A stretch of 57,208 nucleotides of DNA, taken from Hyphomicrobiales bacterium. GTDB lineage: Bacteria; Pseudomonadota; Alphaproteobacteria; Rhizobiales; Xanthobacteraceae. The notes below the pieces were generated by a model. The model searched no databases and had not been told where the DNA came from. It saw only the letters and a list, made by a program, of their open reading frames with translations. The position numbers and the translations under genes were made by a program. This document shows, piece after piece, positions 1-9,599 of the stretch. Location of the stretch: NCBI GenBank assembly GCA_003135415.1, contig PLBP01000038.1, forward strand, positions 188,772-245,979, in the 5' to 3' direction. Within the stretch, counting starts at the first letter, position 1. Each line of letters begins with the position of its first letter.

Positions 1-273
1 GCCGAGATCGGCTTGGTCGGCAAGGGCCCCGGCCGCTACAATCTTTATCTCGGCGGTGCCTTCGACGGCTCGCGCCTGTCGAAGCTCTATGCCGAGGACC
101 TCGAGCACGAAGCCATCATCAATGCGCTCAATCCCTTGTTCGCGGCCTATGCGCGGCTCAGGGCGAACGGGGAGCCGTTCAGCGAATTTCTCCTGCGCAT
201 GGGTTTTATAGCGCCGACTTCGAACGGCCGCGATTTTCACGCCCATACCGGGCCGCAACAGGCGGTCGTCTGA
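1..273 (+). CDS. cysI: Assimilatory sulfite reductase hemoprotein, C-terminal fragment
   Basis: The gene enters the window already open and only its last 90 codons are present. The signature GKGPGRYNLYLGG followed by an acidic helical tail matches the C-terminal siroheme/4Fe-4S half of CysI-type sulfite and nitrite reductases, which have GKAPGRYNLxLGG at the same place near the end. The family reduces sulfite to sulfide with six electrons in cysteine synthesis. The siroheme-binding cysteines lie upstream and cannot be checked, so a related nitrite reductase is not fully excluded. A short-chain dehydrogenase follows 57 bp downstream on the same strand. Confidence 0.85.
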   Translation, partial: AEIGLVGKGPGRYNLYLGGAFDGSRLSKLYAEDLEHEAIINALNPLFAAYARLRANGEPFSEFLLRMGFIAPTSNGRDFHAHTGPQQAVV

Positions 274-330
274 ACGAAGTCTTATCCTTCGTTTGCAGAG
301 CCCTTGCCGCTTCGCTAGACATCCGCCGCC

Positions 331-1113
331 ATGACTTTCGTCACCGTGATTACCGGCGCATCGAGCGGAATCGGTGCTTGCCTCGCGCATCAAGCGGCGC
401 GCGCCGGGCGCAAGCTCGTGCTTGTCGCGCGCTCGGCGGAGGGGCTCGCGAAAGTCGCCGACGCCATCGCCGCGCAAAGTCTGACGCGGCCCGAGATGAT
501 TGTGCTCGATCTTTCCGAAACGGGCGCCGCCGATCGCCTCGCCGCCGAACTTGCGAGGCGGGGTCTTTCGGTGTTCGAACTCGTTAACAACGCTGGTTAC
601 GGGCTCACGGGGCCGGTTGTCGCGCACAGCCGCGCCGACGAAGTCGGCATCGTCGATCTCAATGTGCGCGCGCTCACCGATCTCACTTTGCGCTTTCTGC
701 CGGAGATCGTCGCCGCGAAGGGCGGCGTCTTGAACGTTGCCTCGGTGGCGGCGTTCCAGCCTGGCCCGTTCAACGCGATCTATTACGCGAGCAAGTCCTA
801 CGTGCTCTCCTTCAGCGAGGCGATCGCCTATGAATTGCAGGGGCGCGTCCGGGTGACGGCACTCTGCCCCGGCCCGGTGCCGACTAATTTCCAGAGGCGC
901 GCCAATCCGGGAAAAGAGCCCCGCCGTTCGCAGCTTCGCGGCATGAGCGCGGAGAAGTGTGCGGCGATCGGCTGGCGCGGATTCGAGGCCGGCAAGCGCG
1001 TGGTGATTCCGGGTTTTATGAACAAGGTTATCGCTTTCCTCTCGCCCCGCATGCCGCGCAGGCCTGTCCTCGCCGTTTCGGCCTATCTCGCGGTGAGCCG
1101 GCGCGCTACATGA
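331..1113 (+). CDS. Short-chain dehydrogenase/reductase (SDR) family protein
   Basis: A 260-residue classical SDR. The Rossmann cofactor motif TGASSGIG is at residues 9-15, NNAG at 86-89, a catalytic serine near 138 and the YxxxK pair at Tyr151/Lys155. SDRs of this kind are NAD(P)H-dependent carbonyl or alcohol oxidoreductases. The substrate cannot be read from the sequence. The family is close to DltE/YqjQ-like SDRs that act on acyl or keto substrates. Its stop overlaps the next gene's start (ATGA), so the two are probably co-translated. The C-terminus is basic and hydrophobic, which hints at membrane contact but is not a clear membrane span. Confidence 0.9.
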   Translation: MTFVTVITGASSGIGACLAHQAARAGRKLVLVARSAEGLAKVADAIAAQSLTRPEMIVLDLSETGAADRLAAELARRGLSVFELVNNAGYGLTGPVVAHSRADEVGIVDLNVRALTDLTLRFLPEIVAAKGGVLNVASVAAFQPGPFNAIYYASKSYVLSFSEAIAYELQGRVRVTALCPGPVPTNFQRRANPGKEPRRSQLRGMSAEKCAAIGWRGFEAGKRVVIPGFMNKVIAFLSPRMPRRPVLAVSAYLAVSRRAT

Positions 1114-1886
1114 ACGCTACAATGTCCAAGCGGGTCCTGATCGTCCTCCATCAAGAGCATTCGACGCCCGGCCGTATCGGCCGGCTGCTCACCGAGCGCG
1201 GGCTCACCCTCGATATTCGCCGCCCGCGCTGCGGCGATCTCTTGCCGGAAACGCTCGAAGAGCATGTGGGGGTCGGGATTTTTGGCGGACCGATGAGCGC
1301 CAACGATCACGACGACTACGTGAAGCAGGAAATCAAATGGACGGAAGTGCCGCTACGCGAGCATAAACCCTTCTTCGGCATTTGCCTCGGCGCGCAGATT
1401 CTCGCGCGCGCGCTTGGCGCCAAGGTCGATTTTCATCCCAAGGGTCTGGTCGAAGTCGGTTACTACCCGCTGCGGGCGACGGAGGCGGGCAAGAAGCTTC
1501 TTGAGTGGCCCGATCACGTCTATCAATGGCACCGCGAGGGTTTCGATCTGCCCAAGGACGCCGTCCTGTTGGCGGAAGGCGATGCATTCCAGAATCAGGC
1601 GTTCCAATACGGCCGCGCGGCGTTTGCCTTCCAGTTTCACTCCGAGCTCACCCATCAAATGATGTGCCGGTGGACGACGCGCGGACACGCGCGATTGGAA
1701 CTGCCCAATGCGCGGCCGCGCGCTGACCATTTCGACGACCGGCTCGTGCACGACGGTAAGACACGCGCGTGGCTGGAGAAATTTTTCGATCTGTGGGCGG
1801 GGCTCGCGAAAAAAGAATCGCACGATGCCTCGAATATTTCGCAAAATGCAAAAAACGTCGCAGATTGCGAGCCGACTTTGCCGTGA
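1110..1886 (+). CDS. Class I glutamine amidotransferase (GMP synthase-like domain protein)
   Basis: 258 residues if the ATG overlapping the SDR stop is used; a second in-frame ATG lies at 1122. The nucleophile elbow GICLGAQ places the catalytic cysteine at residue 92, and FQFHSE supplies His177 and Glu179, so the Cys-His-Glu triad of class I glutaminase domains is complete. No synthetase domain is attached. Stand-alone proteins of this type resemble the GuaA glutaminase half and often act on gamma-glutamyl compounds or donate ammonia to an unidentified partner. The substrate is unknown here. The last 25 residues are polar and low in complexity. Confidence 0.85.
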   Translation: MNATMSKRVLIVLHQEHSTPGRIGRLLTERGLTLDIRRPRCGDLLPETLEEHVGVGIFGGPMSANDHDDYVKQEIKWTEVPLREHKPFFGICLGAQILARALGAKVDFHPKGLVEVGYYPLRATEAGKKLLEWPDHVYQWHREGFDLPKDAVLLAEGDAFQNQAFQYGRAAFAFQFHSELTHQMMCRWTTRGHARLELPNARPRADHFDDRLVHDGKTRAWLEKFFDLWAGLAKKESHDASNISQNAKNVADCEPTLP

Positions 1887-2031
1887 CCGGCGGCCGCGAT
1901 CGCCGATTTCGTATTTAACGATTCGTTACAGACGAGATTTCGTGGCACGCGCGATCGCGCGCGTTGGCCGAACCCTTGCAAACACTTTCGGTACGTCGGC
2001 TTCAGGTAATGCGTAGCCGGCCGTTAGTTCG

Positions 2032-2074
2032 ACGGGAGATAGCCGGTTTTTTGACCCCACCGGCTGTCTCCCGT
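2032..2074. repeat. 15-bp inverted repeat in the gap before tRNA-Ala
   Basis: The 338-bp stretch from 1887 to 2224 has no supportable gene. It holds one strong inverted repeat: arms at 2032-2046 and 2060-2074 pair over 15 positions with a single G-T wobble, around a 13-nt loop that begins with six T residues. No U-tract follows on either strand, so it is not a standard intrinsic terminator. It could still stop transcripts from either side or be a copy of a dispersed palindrome. Confidence 0.6.
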
Positions 2075-2224
2075 TCGCATTTTTGAACCCCAAAAAAATC
2101 CGATCGCCGCGACGATTTTCTCGTTCGTCATGCGGCCTCTTTCGGACAAGGAAATCCGCTGCCCGCCGGCTGCAAGGGTCGTCCGAAACGGAAAACGGCA
2201 TTTTTCGTGAATCGTCTGGCGGGC

Positions 2225-2300
<76 letters not shown>

Positions 2301-2316
2301 GTCCAGACGGGGGGTC

Positions 2317-2345
2317 ATGTAGTCCGCGCCTCGAAGGAGTGTCAA
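2317..2345 (-). promoter_or_regulatory. Promoter of tRNA-Ala
   Basis: On the minus strand TTGACA (2345-2340) is followed by a 17-bp spacer and CTACAT (2322-2317). The -35 is a perfect sigma-70 consensus and the -10 is close to the alphaproteobacterial form. The expected transcription start, near 2310, leaves about 10 nt before the mature tRNA 5' end at 2300, which is typical for a tRNA gene. Inferred from sequence only. Confidence 0.75.
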
Positions 2346-2417
2346 GAAGAGGAGGCTTCCCTCGCGCGCCATGCGCGGCTATTGATCGGGCCTATCGCTT
2401 GGTTCACGGAGCGCCGC

Positions 2418-2699
2418 ATGCTGAACCCATTTCTCTGGCTCATCGACACCGTCATCTGGCTTTATATTTGGGTTCTGATCGCAGCGGCCGTCATGTCGTG
2501 GCTCGTCGCCTTCAATGTGGTCAATCCTCAGAATCAGGTCGTACGCAACATCGGCGAGGTGCTGTATCGACTCACCGAGCCCGCGCTCAGGCCGATCCGC
2601 AATCTGTTGCCCAATCTCGGCGGCATCGATATCTCGCCGGTGATCCTGGTCTTGCTGCTTCTGTTCATCAGGAATTTGATCTTCTGGCTGTTCGCTTGA
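2418..2699 (+). CDS. YggT family membrane protein
   Basis: 93 residues starting [10 protein letters not shown], with two long hydrophobic helices (about residues 5-30 and 72-92) separated by a loop containing [17 protein letters not shown], the YggT family hallmark. The ATG at 2418 is chosen because a GGAG lies 8-10 nt upstream and homologues begin at this helix; a longer open frame extends to 2382. YggT proteins are inner-membrane proteins linked to osmotic tolerance and division, but their chemistry is not settled. The gene overlaps the DUF167 gene, which also neighbours yggT in many proteobacteria. Confidence 0.85.
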   Translation: MLNPFLWLIDTVIWLYIWVLIAAAVMSWLVAFNVVNPQNQVVRNIGEVLYRLTEPALRPIRNLLPNLGGIDISPVILVLLLLFIRNLIFWLFA

Positions 2700-3040
2700 G
2701 CACCGAGTTTCTTGATCCGCCCTGGAAAGCGATGCCGGGCGGACTTTTGCTTTCGGTGCGTGCGACGCCAAAAGGCGGCCGCGATTCGATCGACGGGGTC
2801 GAGCGGCTTTCCGATGGCCGTGCCGTTCTGAAAGCGCGCGTCCGGGCCGCTCCCGCCGACGACGAGGCCAATGCGGCGTTGACGCGGGTGATCGCGAAGG
2901 CGGCGGGTGTGGCACCTTCCATGGTTTCGCTCGCGCAAGGCGGCGCGTCGCGGCTCAAGACCTTCCGGCTCGCGGGCGATCCGCGCATGCTCGCGGCGGC
3001 GTTCGAGCGGGTGCTGACGAAAACAGCCAAGGCAAGATGA
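2696..3040 (+). CDS. DUF167 (UPF0235, YggU-like) protein
   Basis: A protein of about 114 residues with the DUF167 pattern: PWK near the N-terminus, [30 protein letters not shown] and a C-terminal [11 protein letters not shown] strand. The start is taken as the TTG at 2696, which overlaps the yggT stop as TTGA, because the conserved PW segment lies upstream of the first ATG (2732). The family is a small alpha/beta fold of unknown biochemical role. The stop overlaps the folD start, giving a three-gene translationally coupled chain yggT-DUF167-folD. Confidence 0.8.
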   Translation: MSTEFLDPPWKAMPGGLLLSVRATPKGGRDSIDGVERLSDGRAVLKARVRAAPADDEANAALTRVIAKAAGVAPSMVSLAQGGASRLKTFRLAGDPRMLAAAFERVLTKTAKAR

Positions 3041-3924
3041 GCGCGAAGATCATCGACGGCAGGGCGATCGCGAACGAATTGCGGGCTAAGGTCGCGATCG
3101 AAGCGAAGCTCCTTACCCGGAAGCTCGGCCGCATGCCGGGGCTTGCGGTCGTATTGGTCGGCGACAATCCGGCGAGCGAAGTCTATGTGCGTAATAAGGC
3201 GCGCTTGAGCGTCGATCTCGGCATGGCCTCGTTCGAGCATAAGCTGCCGGTAACGACGAGCGAGGCCGAACTCCTTGAATTGGTGCTGACGCTCAGCGCC
3301 GATCTGAAAATCGACGGCGTCCTGGTGCAGTTGCCGCTGCCCAAACAGATCGATCCGGCGCGCATCCTGAACGCGATTTCGCCGGCCAAGGACGTTGATG
3401 GCTTTACCCCGCTCAACGCGGGAAAGCTCGCGAGCGGCATGCCGGCACTTGCGCCCTGCACGCCGCTCGGCTGCGTGATGCTCGTCAAAAACGTGCATCG
3501 ATCGCTCGCGGGCCTTGAAGCCGTGGTCGTGGGCCGCTCGAGCGTCGTCGGTAAGCCGCTCGCGCAATTGCTGCTCGCGGAAAACGCGACGGTGACGATC
3601 GCGCATTCGAAGACGAAGGAGCTCCCGGCCGTGTGCCGGCGGGCGGACCTCCTGTTCGTCGCCATCGGCAAACCCGAATTGGTGCGCGGCAACTGGATCA
3701 AGCCGGGCGCGACCGTGATCGATATCGGAATCAATCGTGTTCCCGGCCCGGCAGGGAAGCCGCGCGTCGTCGGTGACGTCGCTTTCGAGGAGGCCGTCAA
3801 GGTCGCGGGTGCGATTTCGCCGGTGCCGGGCGGTGTCGGGCCGATGACGGTCGCTTGTCTCCTCGCCAACACGCTACGCGCGGCGGCGATGCGTGCAGGC
3901 TTGCCGCCGCCGAAGCTAGATTAG
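3037..3924 (+). CDS. folD: Bifunctional methylenetetrahydrofolate dehydrogenase / methenyltetrahydrofolate cyclohydrolase
   Basis: 295 residues, the usual FolD length. It interconverts 5,10-methylene-THF, 5,10-methenyl-THF and 10-formyl-THF using NADP, supplying one-carbon units in the cytosol. Diagnostic segments are SEVYVRNKARLS with the catalytic Lys, VQLPLPKQID, DVDGFTPLNAGKL, GRSSVVGKPLAQLL for cofactor binding, and PVPGGVGPMTVACLLANT near the C-terminus. The ATG overlaps the preceding stop (ATGA). The TAG stop interlocks with the TAA stop of the convergent acetyltransferase. Confidence 0.96.
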   Translation: MSAKIIDGRAIANELRAKVAIEAKLLTRKLGRMPGLAVVLVGDNPASEVYVRNKARLSVDLGMASFEHKLPVTTSEAELLELVLTLSADLKIDGVLVQLPLPKQIDPARILNAISPAKDVDGFTPLNAGKLASGMPALAPCTPLGCVMLVKNVHRSLAGLEAVVVGRSSVVGKPLAQLLLAENATVTIAHSKTKELPAVCRRADLLFVAIGKPELVRGNWIKPGATVIDIGINRVPGPAGKPRVVGDVAFEEAVKVAGAISPVPGGVGPMTVACLLANTLRAAAMRAGLPPPKLD

Positions 3925-4430
3925 CGCGTCCAGGCGAAGGCGAGCTTGTCGAGCACCTTCTGGCCGAAGCGCTCGGTCGAGCGGGCGATGGTGCGGCCGC
4001 CAAGCGCACGATAAAAGGCGACGGCGGGCTCGTTGTCGGAGAGCACCCAGACGACCATGCTGGTTTGTCCCGACTGGGCGAGATCGCGCTTGGCATTCGA
4101 AAACAGCCGGCGGCCGAAGCCGAGGCCCTGATATTCGGGCTTCAAGTAAAGTTCGTAGACCTCGCCGGCATAGGGCAGGCTCTTGGCGCGGTTGCGGCCG
4201 TAATTGGCGTAGCCCGCGATTTCGTCGCCGAAGATGAGAAGCGAGATGCGCGAGCCGCGGCGGATCGCCGTGTCCCACCAGCTCGGGCCGCGGCGAGTAA
4301 TCAGCTTCTCGAGCTCGGGCCCCGGGATCAGCCCCTGATAGGCGGTGCGCCATGCCTCGTCATGCGTCTCGGCGAGCGAGACCGCATCGTCGGGCCGGGC
4401 AGGACGCGTTTCGATCAGGATCGTGCTCAT
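3921..4430 (-). CDS. GNAT family N-acetyltransferase
   Basis: 169 residues. The N-terminal part begins ETRPARPDDAVSLAETHDEAWR, typical of RimI-like GNAT domains, and the acetyl-CoA pyrophosphate loop is YQGLGFGRRL, matching the Q/RxxGxG/A rule. A final strand-helix segment DNEPAVAFYRALGG completes the fold. The acceptor may be a small molecule or a protein N-terminus and cannot be assigned. It lies downstream of typA on the same strand, 84 bp away, and converges on folD with a 4-bp overlap of stop codons. Confidence 0.85.
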   Translation of the reverse strand: MSTILIETRPARPDDAVSLAETHDEAWRTAYQGLIPGPELEKLITRRGPSWWDTAIRRGSRISLLIFGDEIAGYANYGRNRAKSLPYAGEVYELYLKPEYQGLGFGRRLFSNAKRDLAQSGQTSMVVWVLSDNEPAVAFYRALGGRTIARSTERFGQKVLDKLAFAWTR

Positions 4431-4514
4431 GACCCAATCGAAGCAAAGCGCCGTGTGGGCTTCAAGACTTTCGTTAACGGAAGGTTAATTCGGCCAAAAG
4501 GTGAGGCTTCTAGG

Positions 4515-6344
4515 TCACACCTCCGCAGTCTCGCGCCTTTTGTCCTCTCTTTTGCGCTCGTTGGGGTCGAGAAGCTTCTTTCGCAGCCGAATCGATTTCG
4601 GCGTGATCTCAACCAATTCGTCGTCGTCGATATAGGCGAGCGCCTTTTCCAGGGTCATTCGAATCGGTGGGGTGAGACGCACGGCTTCGTCTTTCGAGGT
4701 GGTGCGGATGTTGGTGAGCTTCTTGCCCTTGAGCACATTCACCTCGAGGTCGTTGCCGCGCGTGTGCTCGCCTACGATCATGCCGCGATAGACCTTCCAG
4801 CCCGGCTCGATGATCATCGGCCCGCGGTCCTCGAGGTTCCATAGCGCGTAGGCGACCGCCTCGCCTTGATCGGTCGAGATCAAGACGCCGTTGCGGCGGC
4901 CGGGAATCTCTCCCTTGAACGGCGCGTAGGCGTGGAAGAGGCGGTTCATGACCGCGGTGCCGCGCGTGTCGGTGAGCAACTCGCTCTGGTAGCCGAGCAG
5001 GCCGCGCGTCGGCACGTGGAAGACGAGGCGCAGGCGGCCGCCGCCCGAGGGGCGCATCTCCATCATGTCGCCGCGGCGCTCGGAGAGCTTCTGCACGACG
5101 ATGCCGGAATGCTCCTCGTCAACGTCGACGACGACTTCCTCGATCGGCTCGAGATGCTCGCCGGTCTTTTCGTCGCGCGAAAGCACGACCTTCGGCCGTG
5201 AGACGGAGATCTCGAAGCCCTCGCGTCGCATGGTCTCGATCAGGATCGCGAGCTGCAACTCGCCGCGGCCCGCGACTTCGTAGGCGTCTTTCTCGCTGCT
5301 CTCGCCGATGCGGAGCCCGACATTGCCCTCGGCCTCGCGGAACAGGCGGTCGCGGATCATGCGGCTCGTGACCTTGTCGCCCTCGGTGCCGGCGATGGGC
5401 GAATCGTTGACCCGGAAGGTCATGGCGAGCGTCGGCGGATCGATCGGCTGGGCGGCGATCGGCGCTTCGACCTCGGGGGCGGCAATGGTGTCGGAAACGT
5501 TTGCGTTCTCTAAGCCCGCGATGGCGACGATGTCGCCGGCGAACGCTTCCTCGATCGTAGTGCGCTCGAGCCCGCGAAAAGCGAGAAGCTTGGTGACACG
5601 TCCCTGCTCCACGAGCTTGCCTTCACGCGAGAGCACCTTGACGTTCTGGTTCTGCTTAATCGCGCCCGACGAGATGCGGCCGGTGAGGATGCGGCCAAGA
5701 TAAGGGTCGGCCTCGAGAATGGTCGCGAGCAGCCGCAGCGGACCTTCTTCGACGATCGGCGGGGCAACGTGGCGTGTGACGAGATCGAATAAGGGCGCCA
5801 TGCCTTGATCCTTCGGGCCCTCGGGCTTCGCCGCCATCCAACCTTCCTTGGCCGAGCCGTAGAGGATCGGGAAGTCGAGCTGCTCGTCGGTGGCATCGAG
5901 TGCGGCGAAGAGATCGAACACTTCGTTGACGACCTCCGTGGGGCGCGCGTCGGAGCGGTCGACCTTGTTGATGACGACGATCGGCTTCAAGCCGCGCTTC
6001 AGCGCCTTGCCGACCACGAACTTGGTTTGCGGCAGCGGACCCTCGGCGGCGTCGACGAGCACCAGCACGCCGTCGACCATATTGAGGATGCGCTCGACCT
6101 CGCCGCCGAAATCGGCGTGACCCGGCGTGTCGACGATATTGATGCGGATATCCTTCCACAGCACCGACGTCGCCTTGGAGAGAATGGTGATGCCGCGCTC
6201 GCGCTCGAGGTCGTTCGAGTCCATCGCGCGCTCGGCGACGCGCTCATTGGTGCGGAAGGTGCCCGATTGCTGCAACAGCCGGTCCACGAGCGTGGTCTTG
6301 CCATGGTCGACGTGGGCGATGATGGCGACATTGCGAAGGTTCAT
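4515..6344 (-). CDS. typA: Ribosome-associated translational GTPase TypA/BipA
   Basis: 609 residues, full length. The G domain shows AHVDHGKTT (G1), RGITIL (G2), [12 protein letters not shown] (G3) and NKVDR (G4). It is followed by the beta-barrel domain II, EF-G-like domains with [20 protein letters not shown], and the TypA-specific C-terminal domain with [19 protein letters not shown] and [17 protein letters not shown]. TypA binds the 70S ribosome and helps assembly or translation under cold and stress. The minus-strand leader carries a promoter-like sequence and a GC-rich hairpin. Confidence 0.96.
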   Translation of the reverse strand: MNLRNVAIIAHVDHGKTTLVDRLLQQSGTFRTNERVAERAMDSNDLERERGITILSKATSVLWKDIRINIVDTPGHADFGGEVERILNMVDGVLVLVDAAEGPLPQTKFVVGKALKRGLKPIVVINKVDRSDARPTEVVNEVFDLFAALDATDEQLDFPILYGSAKEGWMAAKPEGPKDQGMAPLFDLVTRHVAPPIVEEGPLRLLATILEADPYLGRILTGRISSGAIKQNQNVKVLSREGKLVEQGRVTKLLAFRGLERTTIEEAFAGDIVAIAGLENANVSDTIAAPEVEAPIAAQPIDPPTLAMTFRVNDSPIAGTEGDKVTSRMIRDRLFREAEGNVGLRIGESSEKDAYEVAGRGELQLAILIETMRREGFEISVSRPKVVLSRDEKTGEHLEPIEEVVVDVDEEHSGIVVQKLSERRGDMMEMRPSGGGRLRLVFHVPTRGLLGYQSELLTDTRGTAVMNRLFHAYAPFKGEIPGRRNGVLISTDQGEAVAYALWNLEDRGPMIIEPGWKVYRGMIVGEHTRGNDLEVNVLKGKKLTNIRTTSKDEAVRLTPPIRMTLEKALAYIDDDELVEITPKSIRLRKKLLDPNERKREDKRRETAEV

Positions 6345-6364
6345 GACAAGGTCCGGAAGCGAGG

Positions 6365-6389
6365 CCGCGGGCCCTTTAGGGGCCCGCGG
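6365..6389 (-). repeat. GC-rich hairpin in the typA leader
   Basis: A perfect 10-bp stem (6365-6374 with 6380-6389) encloses a 5-nt loop. On the minus strand it sits about 21 nt upstream of the typA ATG, after the predicted start of transcription, so it would form in the 5' untranslated region. It has no U-tract. It could limit ribosome loading, or stop argG transcription only weakly. All bases are G or C in the stem, so it should be very stable. Confidence 0.6.
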
Positions 6390-6404
6390 GCAAATCGGTG
6401 CGGG

Positions 6405-6432
6405 AATATAGTCACGATCGGAGCGGAGGCAA
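6405..6432 (-). promoter_or_regulatory. Putative typA promoter
   Basis: On the minus strand TTGCCT (6432-6427), a 16-bp spacer and TATATT (6410-6405) resemble a sigma-70 promoter. The predicted start near 6398 would give a leader of about 54 nt that includes the GC-rich hairpin. The -35 box is imperfect. This is pattern recognition without expression data. Confidence 0.45.
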
Positions 6433-6498
6433 TGGCGAAAAAGCCCGCGCCAGGACTAAATCATCCTCGGTTAATGCCGTCTCGCGGCGGCTTTTCGC

Positions 6499-7728
<1,230 letters not shown>

Positions 7729-7775
7729 CGGTTTACTCGGGCTGATCGCGGGCTAATGCCCGCACGGTCGGCGCA

Positions 7776-7803
7776 CTTATAGGCGGAAGGGATTGGTGTG
7801 CAA
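7776..7803 (-). promoter_or_regulatory. Putative argG promoter with leader hairpin
   Basis: On the minus strand TTGCAC (7803-7798), a 16-bp spacer and TATAAG (7781-7776) form a promoter-like pair. The implied transcript would carry a perfect 6-bp hairpin with a TAAT-type loop at 7763-7748, about 20-35 nt before the argG ATG. No arginine repressor box or riboswitch was recognised. Evidence is limited to motif match. Confidence 0.45.
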
Positions 7804-7845
7804 AGCCGCGTGCGGTTACGCGAGAGCCGGCGCTCGCTCGCCGCT

Positions 7846-8720
7846 TCAGCAAATCCTGGAAAGGTTAATCGGCCGCCGCCCGCCGAGCTTGAATGCATAG
7901 TAATTGCGGACGGTAGTCGGACCGCTCCGCGTCTGAAATGGGCCGAGCGGCTCGACACTTGCATAGACATCGGCGAGCCCGGTGGGTGCCGTGCAGTGCG
8001 TGATCAAGAGGATCGGTTCCGCTGCCGTCGCGGTCAAAGGGCGGGTCATTTGAAAATGATCGCTGACGGAGCCGCTTTCGGGCCAAGCCAGAACGGCGCG
8101 TTTTTCGTTGCGCAAGTAATAGACCAGTGAGGCGATGTCATCGCGCCGGCCGGTGGCGATGGTCGGCGCATCGATTTGGCGAGCAAGCCGGCTCGCTTCA
8201 TCGCCGAGCGCCCGCCAGCCCATCGTCGGCTGATAGATATCCGCTTTGGCGAGGCCGGGAATGGTCAAGCGGTCGGCCATGCTGTCGCCGACGAGCAATA
8301 ACGCTTGCACCACGATGCCGATGCCGATGCCGATCTTCAGCCAGCGCCAAGCTTGGAGACGGACGAGCAGGAGCGCCGCCCAGAACGCGACGCGCCGGTC
8401 GTAGAGCGTGTTTGCGAGTGCGTAGATGAGAAGACTCGTTCCGAAGTAGAAAATGGGCGAGGGCGCGCGAATGCATGCCTCCGTGCTTCCGCATACGCGC
8501 TCCGCGGCCGCGATAATCCAGGCGATCAAGGGAGGCTTGGAGAAATAGCTGAAAGCGGGTTGCTCTGCCCACGCCCAATATTGCGATTCGTCGAAATAGA
8601 GGTCGACGATCGAAAAGTGCTGCCCGATCAAATGCACGAGCGTTATCAACGCGGCGATTCCGACGCATAACGCGAAACTTGGGCGCGAATCTCGGCGGAC
8701 AACGTGTCGGGGGATTTCAT
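7846..8720 (-). pseudogene. Decayed ArnT/PMT-like (GT39-type) membrane glycosyltransferase
   Basis: The readable part (TTG at 8649 to 7846, 267 codons) matches both ends of a polyprenyl-phosphate glycosyltransferase: an N-terminal DLYFDESQYWAWAEQP and YFSKPPLIAWI, and a C-terminal soluble tail with TLGWRALGDEASRLA-like and SVEPLGPFQTRSGPT segments. The family is usually about 500 residues with ten or more membrane spans. Here the sequence jumps from AFWAALLL to the last helix, so roughly 200 central residues are missing. The natural start is probably the ATG at 8720, which overlaps the PAP2 stop; that frame runs 24 codons and stops, and the next membrane helix (around 8670-8640) is read in another frame, consistent with a 1-nt deletion. 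A functional product looks unlikely. The 267-codon frame could still be translated. Confidence 0.7.
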
Positions 8721-9400
8721 GATTCGGGCTTGGACGGCGACCAGGAACGATAGATCAGGCGATGGGTGAGCACGATGATGATGAAGGTGAATAGACCAGC
8801 AAACACAATGTCGGTGAAGAAATGCCCGCCCATGGCCATGCGCACCACGCCCATTCCGATGCCGAACGCGATCGCCGAAGTGTAGGCGAGAAACCGCCAT
8901 GGCGCCGGCGCGAGTGCCGCAGGCGCGAGCGTCCAGAAGGCGCTCGAGGTTTCGCCGGAGACGAACGAGCAATTTTTCCGGCATTGGCCGCGCGGGTCCC
9001 ACCAGGGAACGAAACGCTCGCTTCCGCCGAACTCCGTGACGGCGACGGGTCGGGGGCGGTCCCAATGGTTCTTAAGGAGAACGTTGACCACTAGCCCCGG
9101 CGCGAGCGCAAGCGTCGCAATGAGGAAGATCGCGGCGCGAGAGGACATCCACGGTTTCGCGCGCGGCATTACGAGCTTGATCAAAAGCGCGATCACGGAA
9201 GGCGCGATCAGAAGTACCTGAATCCAGACTGCGGCATCTCGCATGTATCGAAGGGCGAAACTTTTGCTAAGCGGGAAATTTTTAGTTTCGGGGTCGTAAA
9301 AAAGACTTGCGATATCGAGGTCGAGTTGAGGAAAAAAACCAAACAGCAAGCCGACCACCGCCGCAAAGACGAGCGTAACGATCAGGCCGCGGCGAGACAT
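8717..9400 (-). CDS. PAP2-family membrane phosphatase
   Basis: 227 residues with about six membrane helices. The PAP2 motifs are KNHWDRPRP (motif 1), CSFVSGETSSAFW (motif 2) and RMAMGGHFFTDIVFAG (motif 3, with the nucleophilic His). Motif 2 has SGE where most members have SGH, and I recall that related alphaproteobacterial proteins share this form. Members remove phosphate from lipid A, undecaprenyl pyrophosphate or phosphatidic acid at the periplasmic face. The decayed glycosyltransferase starts at its stop codon. The pair suggests envelope lipid or lipopolysaccharide modification. Confidence 0.88.
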   Translation of the reverse strand: MSRRGLIVTLVFAAVVGLLFGFFPQLDLDIASLFYDPETKNFPLSKSFALRYMRDAAVWIQVLLIAPSVIALLIKLVMPRAKPWMSSRAAIFLIATLALAPGLVVNVLLKNHWDRPRPVAVTEFGGSERFVPWWDPRGQCRKNCSFVSGETSSAFWTLAPAALAPAPWRFLAYTSAIAFGIGMGVVRMAMGGHFFTDIVFAGLFTFIIIVLTHRLIYRSWSPSKPES

Positions 9401-9456
9401 GGAGAATTCTCCTTAAGAGCACGATCGCTTTAGGTTGAATCAGCACGCGTCCCTAA

Positions 9457-9516
9457 CATTTTGCTGAAGCATGATCTTTTCCGAAAACCGGTTCCCACTT
9501 TTCGGGATCATGCTCT
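9457..9516. repeat. Dispersed palindromic repeat, copy 1
   Basis: 60 bp nearly identical (two mismatches) to 31773-31832. The core at 9468-9514 starts AGCATGATC and ends GATCATGCT, with CCGAAAA and TTTTCGG as inner arms around ACCGGTTCCCAC, so it is an imperfect palindrome. I recall very similar elements between genes in many Rhizobiales genomes. This copy lies between the divergent PAP2 and DsbA-type genes. The AT-rich TTTAGGTTGAATC at 9430-9441 may belong to a longer version of the element. Confidence 0.85.
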
Positions 9517-9599
9517 GGGAACGCCGAAAGCTCTAGCCGAGGCGGTCGGCGATGAAAAGACGGCTTCCTGCGCGCTTTTTCGCGTGGCATGGTTGCCCC

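Noticed and set aside
2339-2695. N-terminal extension of the DUF167 frame by about 119 codons
   Set aside because: It overlaps the whole yggT gene in another frame and lacks family similarity.
9087-9096. GACCACTAG inside the PAP2 gene, matching the end of palindrome B
   Set aside because: A nine-base match without the partner arm, inside a conserved coding region; chance is sufficient.
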